A stretch of 64,000 bases of DNA from Pseudomonas sp. CC6-YY-74. GTDB lineage: Bacteria > Pseudomonadota > Gammaproteobacteria > Pseudomonadales > Pseudomonadaceae. The notes under the pieces were generated by a model. The model was not told where the DNA came from and did not search any database. It worked only from the letters and a program-made list of their open reading frames with translations. Shown here in pieces: positions 58,265-64,000 of the stretch; within the stretch, counting starts at the first letter, position 1, and the number at the start of each line of letters is the position of its first letter. The stretch spans positions 3,076,001 through 3,140,000 of the forward strand of contig NZ_CP019947.1 in the NCBI RefSeq assembly GCF_002025205.1, given 5' to 3'. Both the position numbers and the translations under genes were made by a program.

Positions 58265-58891
58265 TCAGGGCTGCAACTGCTGCAGATAGGCGGCCAGGGC
58301 GTCGATTTGTGCGTCGCTGAAGTCGGCGGCGATCGACATCATCACCGAGCCGGCGCGACTCGGGTCCTTGTCGCGAAACCGCGTCAGCGCCTTGCGCAGG
58401 TACTCGGCCGGCTGACCGGCCAGGCGCGGGGTGTTGTCGCGGCCCTCGGCATGCACGCCGTGGCAGCCGGTGCAGATGGTCTTGAACGTCACCTCGCCCT
58501 GCTGCTGCAACGCCGCATCGACCGGCTCGCTATGCGCCAGCAGCTTTTGCTGACCAAAGTAGATGGCGACGTTGACCCGATCTTCCAGGGTCAGGGTCGG
58601 CGCCAGCTTGGACATGACGAAGTCCTTGCGCTCGCCGCTGGCGAATTTCTCGAAGGCGTTGAACAGGTACACCGGGTTCTGCTCGGCCAGATTGGGAATG
58701 TACGGGCGCTTGCTGTTGCCGTTCTCGCCGTGGCAATTACCGCAGAAGAGCATCCGTTCCTGGCCGGCCGCATAGGCCTGCTCGCGCAACACCGGGTCGG
58801 CGTTGAGCCGGGTAAAGCGTTGCATGGCCTCATCGTTGGCCTGGGCCAGGCTGGCGATGCAACAGAAGAACACAAGGGTGAGTACGCGCAT
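58265..58891 (-). CDS. Dihaem cytochrome c4-like protein
   Basis: A 208-residue exported protein with two CxxCH haem sites, CGNCH and CTGCH, each in its own cytochrome c domain. The signal peptide is MRVLTLVFFCCIASLAQAND. The start at 58891 has AAAGG upstream; a longer frame to 58951 lacks support. Two-domain proteins of this size match cytochrome c4, an electron carrier toward terminal oxidases. It is convergent with endA. Confidence 0.9.
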   Translation of the reverse strand: MRVLTLVFFCCIASLAQANDEAMQRFTRLNADPVLREQAYAAGQERMLFCGNCHGENGNSKRPYIPNLAEQNPVYLFNAFEKFASGERKDFVMSKLAPTLTLEDRVNVAIYFGQQKLLAHSEPVDAALQQQGEVTFKTICTGCHGVHAEGRDNTPRLAGQPAEYLRKALTRFRDKDPSRAGSVMMSIAADFSDAQIDALAAYLQQLQP

Positions 58892-59160
58892 GGCGGGAGA
58901 CCTTTGCCTGGTTTGCTTGGTAGGACGGGCGGCGACTATAGGCGCAACCACCCGGCCGTACCCCGGCGCAGGTCAAGCAAATGGCAGATAGCGCGGCGCA
59001 ACGCGCGGCCTGGGCGGCGGCACCGCATGGATGCAAAACCTGGCTGAGGAGGCGCTCAGGCCTAAGATGCCCCCCTGCGTCCGGACGCAATCAGCCGCTT
59101 TTGGTGCATGCACCGGTCAGGCCGCCCTGCGCATGCACACAGAAGGGGCATAAGCGCGGT

Positions 59161-59580
59161 TCAGGCCGAGCGGGAAAGCGGCAACTCCATCAGCTTATCC
59201 AGCAATTTGAGCATGTGCCGGCGGGTAATTACCCCGATCACCTTGCCGCCGGCATCGACCACCGGGTAACTCTTCGGCTTGTCGCCGAGCATCTGCTGCG
59301 CCAGCGCCACGGCGTCCATGGCGGTGGTCACGCTGAGCACGTCGGTGCGCATGATGTCGCGCACCGTGGCCACTCGCTGGTTGTAATAAGCCACCTGGAT
59401 CGCCACCTGCAGGCACTCCTGCTCGGAAATCCAGCCCAAGAGCAGGCCCTGCGCATCGGTGACCGGCCCGCCGAGAATGGGATAACGCATCAGCTGCCTG
59501 GCCGCCTCCACCACCGGCATATCGGCGCCAATGCTGGCAAAGTCCTTGGTCATGTAATCGGCAATAGCGGCAGTGTTCAT
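59161..59580 (-). CDS. Two-CBS-domain protein
   Basis: A 139-residue protein made of two CBS motifs (about residues 8-65 and 72-130: MTKDFASIGADMPVVEAA and IMRTDVLSVTTAMDAVALA). The start at 59580 has GGGAG upstream and excludes 22 low-complexity residues. Such small proteins bind adenine nucleotides and sense energy state; the partner is unknown. Confidence 0.88.
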   Translation of the reverse strand: MNTAAIADYMTKDFASIGADMPVVEAARQLMRYPILGGPVTDAQGLLLGWISEQECLQVAIQVAYYNQRVATVRDIMRTDVLSVTTAMDAVALAQQMLGDKPKSYPVVDAGGKVIGVITRRHMLKLLDKLMELPLSRSA

Positions 59581-59765
59581 CGAGCGGGCTCCCGTGGGGC
59601 TAGCGAGTCGTGGTCGACCGGACGGGCGCCCGGACACTAGACCCATAGCAAGTTCCAGGCCCTGTTTACCCCTTGGCCGCCTGCACCCAGGCGGCGGGCT
59701 GCTGCCTATGGCGCCCTGCCAGCATCCGCAGTATGTTCGAGGTACGTTTATTCACGGATGACCCC

Positions 59766-60584
59766 ATGGCCAGCAAAGCCCACCCGCAGCGTCAGCAACA
59801 GCTTCTGGCGCTGCTGATCGATGCCGACAACGCCTCCGCCGCGATCGTCGAAGGCCTGTTCGAGGAAATCGCCAAGTTCGGCGTCGCCAGCGTCAAGCGC
59901 ATCTACGGCGACTGGACCCAGCCCAACCTCGGCAGTTGGAAGAAGGTGCTGCTGGACTACTCGATCCAGCCGATCCAGCAATTCGCCTACACCCGCGGCA
60001 AGAACGCCACCGACAGCGCGCTGATCATCGACGCCATGGACCTGCTCTACACCCGGCGCTTCGACGGCTTCTGCCTGGTCTCCAGCGACAGCGACTTCAC
60101 CCGCCTGGCCGCCCGCCTGCGCGAGGAAGGCCTGACCGTCTACGGCTTCGGCGAGGAGAAAACGCCCAAGCCGTTTGTCTCGGCCTGCGACAAGTTCATC
60201 TACACCGAACTGCTGCGCGCCGACGCCGCCGATACCCAGGACGAACCCGCCGCCAGCGGCGACAAATCGCAACCGAACGCGCCCAGCGAACAACCCGACG
60301 AACCGACCAAGCCCGCCGCCAAACCGAAAGCGCAGAAGGTGCCGACGGACTTTATCGCCAAGGTCATCGAAGACATCAGCGACGAGGACGGCTGGATTCA
60401 ACTCGGCTCCCTCGGCTCGACCATCAGCAAACTACGCCCGGCGTTCGATGCACGACTGTATGGCTTCAGGAAACTCAGCGACTTGATCAAGGGCCATCCC
60501 AAGCGCTTCGAGTTGCAGGTGCGCGGGAGCAGTGCGATGGGGGGCGAGGCGTTGTATGTGAGGACTCGGAAGGTGGGGAAGTGA
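59766..60584 (+). CDS. NYN-domain ribonuclease-like protein with LOTUS domain
   Basis: A 272-residue protein. The NYN (PIN-like) nuclease fold covers about residues 10-150, with acidic residues in LLIDADNAS (Asp19, Asp21), TDSALIIDAMD (Asp83, Asp89) and SSDSDF (Asp108, Asp110) that can bind Mg2+. A low-complexity linker follows, then a C-terminal OST-HTH/LOTUS domain (about 200-272, DGWIQLGSLGSTISKLRPAFDARLYGFRKLSDLI). LOTUS domains bind RNA; the combination suggests a structure-specific ribonuclease. The start at 59766 is chosen over 59673. It is followed by an orphan restriction-like nuclease gene. Confidence 0.88.
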   Translation: MASKAHPQRQQQLLALLIDADNASAAIVEGLFEEIAKFGVASVKRIYGDWTQPNLGSWKKVLLDYSIQPIQQFAYTRGKNATDSALIIDAMDLLYTRRFDGFCLVSSDSDFTRLAARLREEGLTVYGFGEEKTPKPFVSACDKFIYTELLRADAADTQDEPAASGDKSQPNAPSEQPDEPTKPAAKPKAQKVPTDFIAKVIEDISDEDGWIQLGSLGSTISKLRPAFDARLYGFRKLSDLIKGHPKRFELQVRGSSAMGGEALYVRTRKVGK

Positions 60585-60642
60585 CACGCGTACCGCATAA
60601 CCCAACACAAACCACGGACGCTAATACAGCAAGGAATTAGAC

Positions 60643-61728
60643 ATGGAATTCTTCGAAAAACTTAACAGTCTCTCCGCCAAGATTCGCCAACAGGCTGCAG
60701 CGATAAAAACGGAAGAAGCTACAAAAAATGCCTTTGTCATGCCATTCATCAACAGCGTGCTTGGCTACGACGTATTTGATCCTCGGGAAGTAACTCCAGA
60801 ATTCGTCTGTGACGTAGGGACGAAGAAAGGTGAAAAGATTGACTACGCAATCCTGAAAGATGGCGAAGTTCAAATGTTGATCGAATGCAAGAAAATTGGC
60901 GAGCCACTGAATGTCAATCACGCCTCCCAACTGTTTCGCTATTTCCATGTAACAAATGCTCGTATCTCCATCCTCACAAACGGCCAAGTCTACAAATTTT
61001 TTACTGACCTGGACGCCCCAAACAAGATGGACGAGAAGCCCTTTCTTGAACTGGATTTACTCGACATCGATGAACACGCCGTACCTGAACTAATAAAGCT
61101 CACAAAATCGGCTTTCGACGTTGACTCCATCGTCAACTCTGCGGGCGAACTTAAGTATGTCAGCCAAATAAAAAAAGAGATCGCATCCCAGTTCAGCAAA
61201 CCTGATGATGACTTTGTAAAGTTCTTTGCCTCCCGCGTTTATGACGGAATGATCACGCAAAAAGTGCGTGAGCAATTCGCCGAACTGACCCGAAAGGCTG
61301 TTGCTCAATTTTTGAGCGACCAAGTGAACGATCGCTTGAAGTCAGCGATGAGCGGTGCGCTTCAACCCAGCTATAGCACTGCCGCACCTACAGCAACCGA
61401 AGCCTCTGCAGAACAACTCGACGAGCCCGCAGACGACAAAATCATGACCACGCTTGAAGAGCTTGAGGGCTACCATATCGTTAAAGCGATTGTGCGTTCG
61501 GTTGTTGACGCGAAGCGAATTATCCAGCGTGACACCCAGAGTTACTTCGGAATTTTGCTGGACGACAATAACCGTAAACCGATTTGCCGCCTGCACTTTA
61601 ATCGCATGCAAAAGTACATCGGTATCTTTGACCAAGAAAAAACCGAGACCCGCCACCCGATCAACTCACTGGACGAAATCTACGATTTTTCCGACCAGTT
61701 GAAAACAACCACCGGTTTTTACTCCTAA
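60643..61728 (+). CDS. Orphan HsdR N-terminal-type nuclease
   Basis: A 361-residue protein with the type I restriction R-subunit N-terminal fold (PD-(D/E)xK). Residues Asp67 (GEKIDYAIL) and Glu81-Cys-Lys83 (MLIECKKIG) make the active site; Glu25 (TEEATKNAFVMPFI) is also placed as in the family. It has no helicase region and no hsdM or hsdS next to it. The C-terminal part (about 280-361) is a second domain. AT content is clearly higher than in the neighbours, which suggests acquisition by transfer. It resembles standalone HSDR_N proteins (COG4748 type). AAGGA precedes the ATG. A defence role is possible but unproven. Confidence 0.85.
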   Translation: MEFFEKLNSLSAKIRQQAAAIKTEEATKNAFVMPFINSVLGYDVFDPREVTPEFVCDVGTKKGEKIDYAILKDGEVQMLIECKKIGEPLNVNHASQLFRYFHVTNARISILTNGQVYKFFTDLDAPNKMDEKPFLELDLLDIDEHAVPELIKLTKSAFDVDSIVNSAGELKYVSQIKKEIASQFSKPDDDFVKFFASRVYDGMITQKVREQFAELTRKAVAQFLSDQVNDRLKSAMSGALQPSYSTAAPTATEASAEQLDEPADDKIMTTLEELEGYHIVKAIVRSVVDAKRIIQRDTQSYFGILLDDNNRKPICRLHFNRMQKYIGIFDQEKTETRHPINSLDEIYDFSDQLKTTTGFYS

Positions 61729-62137
61729 CTTTTAATGTGACGCGAAACTACTTTGTAGGATGGGTTGAGCGCAGCGATACCCATCAATTTCTTGACCAGC
61801 ATCCATCCAAACATCCGGTGTTGATCCGCCGCAACTCTATTGGACTTAATTACGTGTTTCGCCCTTACGGCGAGTTACTTTCTCTTTGCTCGCGCTAAAG
61901 AGAAAGTAACCAAAGAGAAAGCGCGCCCGGCATACGGGTTTCGCTTCGCTCAACTTCCCTCGCTCCGGCACTGTTCCGAGGGTCGTCACGAAGGGCCATC
62001 CCTGGCCCATCGCTCCTCGTTTGGCATCCATGCCAAACGCCCCTCTCCACAGCACCTCCACTCGGCCTCCTGACGGGATCGGGGATCGCGTCGTCTGGGC
62101 GATTTGTGGACGGCCACGCCAAAAGCACTTGATCGTA

Positions 62138-62352
62138 CCCACGCTCCGCGTGGGCACGCAGCACCGGACGCTCCGCGTCCTTGCTCGGCGAGAGGCAAAG
62201 CAAACCGTGACGCGGAGCGTCACAGGCGGTGTGCCCACGCTGGAGCGTGGGCACAATCAATCTCTACGCGGCGGGTTACACCCGCCCTACGAACTGAGCG
62301 TGGGCACAATCGGAAGCAAGCACCGCCCACGCTTCGCGTGGGCGGTGTTTTT
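62138..62352. repeat. Cluster of six short palindromes
   Basis: Six hairpins with loops of three or four bases stand within 215 bp: CCCACGCTCCGCGTGGG (62138), GGACGCTCCGCGTCC (62166), GTGACGCGGAGCGTCAC (62207), GTGCCCACGC/GCGTGGGCAC (62231-62254), GGCGGGTTACACCCGCC (62270) and a 12-bp stem at 62321-62347. Most share the CGCTCCGCG core, in both orientations, and correspond to common Pseudomonas extragenic repeats. Confidence 0.82.
62321..62352 (+). terminator. Hairpin with T run, terminator-like
   Basis: CACCGCCCACGC and GCGTGGGCGGTG form a perfect 12-bp stem with loop TTC, followed directly by TTTTT. It is the only one of the six palindromes with the form of an intrinsic terminator. Confidence 0.65.
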
Positions 62353-62736
62353 GATCTGTTTAGTAATTGGATGAGATCTATCTGGCGACGCCAAAAGCCC
62401 CTTCAGGAGGCCGAACGGAGTCGTTGCGCAAGGGAGTGAGCCGCATGGATGCGGCGACGACTGCATGGATGCAGGAGGTAGGGCGACGCAGGATGCCAAA
62501 GCCGAGAGGCGTAAAGGGCCAGGGACGGCCCTTGTACGCCGGCCCCTGGAGCAATGATGGAGTGAGGGAACCCGCCGTAGGCGGGCCGGATGGCGGGGCA
62601 AGCCCTCTTGGTTACTTCTGGGGCGACTGCCAGAAGTGACTCGCCCGACAGGGCGAAACGGTAACCAGAAGACAGCTTCTGGGTATCAACCTCAATGAAC
62701 AGCCGATGGGTATCGCTGCGCTCAACCGAATCCTAC

Positions 62737-63077
62737 GTGCCATGCAGCTCAGCACGCGAAATTCCAGCGGCGCAGGCCGATCGAGTAAGGCTTGCGAAAC
62801 ACCACGGCCGTACTCCTCGGCCAAGCGCTGGAAACCCCGCAGCCACTGGCGGCGACGCCTGGCAGTGCTCCTGTCAATCACCACACTGACCGGCAGTTGA
62901 CCTACCGTTTATCAGCAGAATTGATCAATAAGTGAACAACCCACGCATCGAGCGCTCTGAACCTCACGAGTGATCGAGTGTCCCCCCTCGCTTTTCCCTC
63001 AAAGACCCGGAAGCAAAATCCTCTTATGTGCATGAGTGCACGGGGGTGTTTTATGTCCAAAAATTGGAGGACAGATA
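62737..63077. other. Spacer before rnfC with possible operator
   Basis: No credible gene; a 90-residue minus-strand frame (62884 to 62612) and small plus-strand frames lack family-like sequence. Near the end, GTGCATGAGTGCAC (63028-63041, 5-bp arms around TGAG) lies 37 bp before the rnfC start, a position suited to an operator. A 19-codon frame (ATG at 63026) overlaps the rnfC start, but has no support as a gene. Confidence 0.4.
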
Positions 63078-64000
63078 ATGTCTAAGCATTCGCTTCAGAG
63101 CGTCGAACGCATGCAGCTCCCCATCCGAGCCCAACGCCAACCGCAACAGAAACCCTTCTGGCGGCGCCTGCTCGCCATTGCCGCGCCCACTCAGCACAGC
63201 TGGCGCGGCGGACTCAAGCTCAGAGGCTACAAGCAGTTATCCAATTCCACGCCGATTGCCCCGGTCGCGGTCGGCAAACTACAGTTGGCGATTCCGCTCC
63301 AGCGCGGTCGCAGATGCGCCCAGCCCTGCGTGCAGCCGGGCCAGCATGTGCGCAAGGGCGAGGTGATCGGCATCGGCGATGGCAACACCCCTTGGGTGCA
63401 TGCCAGCACCTCCGGCATCGTGGAACAGGTCGGTCTCGCCTTCGCCGCCGACTCAGCCGAGCCGGTTATGGCCGTTATGCTGAACGCCGATAGTCTGGAT
63501 GAGTGGATCGAACGCCCCGTGCTGGGGCTACCCCACACGTCCGAGGCGCTGGTCGAACGGGCGTTGCAGATGGGCATCGTTGGGCTGGGTGGCGCGGGTT
63601 TCCCGACCGCCCTCAAGCTGGCCGGCGCCCAGCAGCCCGACCTGCTGCTGATCAACGGCGCCGAATGTGAACCCTTCCTGACCTGCGATGACCGTCTCAT
63701 GCGCGAACGCGCCGAGGCGCTGATCGAGACTGCCGACTATCTCGCTACCCTGCTGGGAATAACCCAGACCCGCTTCGGTATCGAAACCAACAAACCTGAG
63801 GCGATGGCCTCGTTGCGTGCCGCCGCCCGCCAGGCGCGTACCCACGTCGAGATCTGTCCGTTACCGGCGCGTTACCCGGCAGGCGGCCAACCGCTGATGA
63901 TCAAGAGCCTGAGCGGTCGTAACCTGGCGCCGGGTGCCCGGCCGGCCGAGATCGGCGTGCTGGCGCTGAATGTCGCCACGCTTTACGCACTGGGCCGCGC
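63078..64000 (+). CDS. rnfC: RnfC electron-transport subunit, 3' end outside window
   Basis: About 307 residues of an RnfC-type protein, which feeds electrons from NADH into the Rnf complex at the membrane. Motifs are GLGGAGFPTALKL (nucleotide-binding) and NGAECEPFLTCDDRLMRE (flavin site), followed by an SLBB-type start; the iron-sulfur cysteine motifs would lie beyond the window. GGAGG is seven bases before the ATG. The N-terminus (about 60 residues) is unusual and Arg/Gln-rich. rnfA and rnfB are not upstream, where a standard rnfABCDGE operon would have them. Confidence 0.85.
   Translation, partial: MSKHSLQSVERMQLPIRAQRQPQQKPFWRRLLAIAAPTQHSWRGGLKLRGYKQLSNSTPIAPVAVGKLQLAIPLQRGRRCAQPCVQPGQHVRKGEVIGIGDGNTPWVHASTSGIVEQVGLAFAADSAEPVMAVMLNADSLDEWIERPVLGLPHTSEALVERALQMGIVGLGGAGFPTALKLAGAQQPDLLLINGAECEPFLTCDDRLMRERAEALIETADYLATLLGITQTRFGIETNKPEAMASLRAAARQARTHVEICPLPARYPAGGQPLMIKSLSGRNLAPGARPAEIGVLALNVATLYALGR

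Larger units (their letters stand above)
61856..62659. mobile_element. Non-coding element with hairpin inverted ends
   Basis: The two ends are inverse versions of one another. Left: GTTTCGCCCTTACGGCGA, then a perfect 14-bp hairpin (GTTACTTTCTCTTT at 61874 with AAAGAGAAAGTAAC ending 61910), then CAAAGAG. Right (read inverted): GTTTCGCCCTGTCGGGCGA, then an 11-bp hairpin (62611-62640, one mismatch), then CAAGAGG. It encodes no transposase; the two long minus-strand frames inside look like translated repeats (DUF1534-like). It is therefore called mobile-element-like only by structure; how it moves, if at all, is unknown. Confidence 0.6.
61755..62736. repeat. Nested inverted-repeat region (outer pair)
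   Basis: A GTAGGATGGGTTGAGC-type element (61755-61785) is repeated in inverse at 62705-62736. The approximately 980 bp between contain no credible protein gene, but an inner element (61856-62659) with hairpin ends, and a cluster of small palindromes. Confidence 0.7.

Noticed and set aside
61846..62260. Minus-strand frames resembling DUF1534-type proteins
   Set aside because: They run through several palindromes of the extragenic repeat type and have no ribosome-binding site; treated as translated repeat.
62612..62884. Minus-strand 90-codon frame beginning MVIDRSTARRRRQWLRGFQRLAEEYGR (first part)
   Set aside because: The first 50 residues look mildly protein-like, but the frame runs into the inverted repeat and no family was recognised.

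Overview
The window is from a high-GC gammaproteobacterium and almost certainly a Pseudomonas. The run speA, yciH/sui1, NUDIX, DUF2333, gcbA, MCP, dsbD, aroQ, accB, accC, prmA, DUF3426, dusB, fis, purH, purD, retS, urtABCDE, ureDAB(C) is, as far as I remember, the same core block seen in P. aeruginosa. The species cannot be fixed from the sequence alone. No rRNA, tRNA or CRISPR array was seen.

Layout. 1-6257: three diguanylate cyclases, two of them tandem paralogues separated by an 18-C tract, and one chemotaxis receptor. 6347-16267: penicillin-binding protein 1C and a bacterial alpha-2-macroglobulin lipoprotein, normally neighbours, here separated by a collagen-like secreted protein, a small secreted protein and a small membrane protein. 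16566-19089: YbaK-type deacylase, MATE exporter and DUF2214 protein. 19365-39506: the housekeeping block (polyamine, fatty-acid and purine synthesis, disulfide transfer, Fis). 39739-42534: the hybrid sensor RetS. 42576-44746: a beta-propeller/MoaD-like pair and a MarC-family protein. 44790-54690: urea uptake and urease, led by a probable sigma-54/NtrC promoter. 54784-60584: small stress and nucleic-acid genes, including a REP-flanked RAYT transposase, EndA, a dihaem cytochrome, a CBS protein and a NYN-LOTUS protein. 60643-63077: an AT-richer accessory patch with an orphan HsdR_N-type nuclease and an approximately 800-bp gene-free element with hairpin inverted ends. 63078-end: the start of rnfC.

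How the genes work together. Urea is imported by UrtABCDE and hydrolysed by urease; ureEFG are not in the window. RetS, GcbA, the other GGDEF proteins and two MCPs make this a signalling-rich stretch concerned with attachment versus motility. PbpC and the alpha-2-macroglobulin are an envelope repair/defence pair.

Data quality. accC, urtC and ureC each carry one missing base that breaks an otherwise full-length gene, two of them in C runs. Because accC is essential, sequencing error is the first explanation. Extragenic palindromes of several families are abundant, including inside the urt/ure operons, and the feature list marks those I could delimit.
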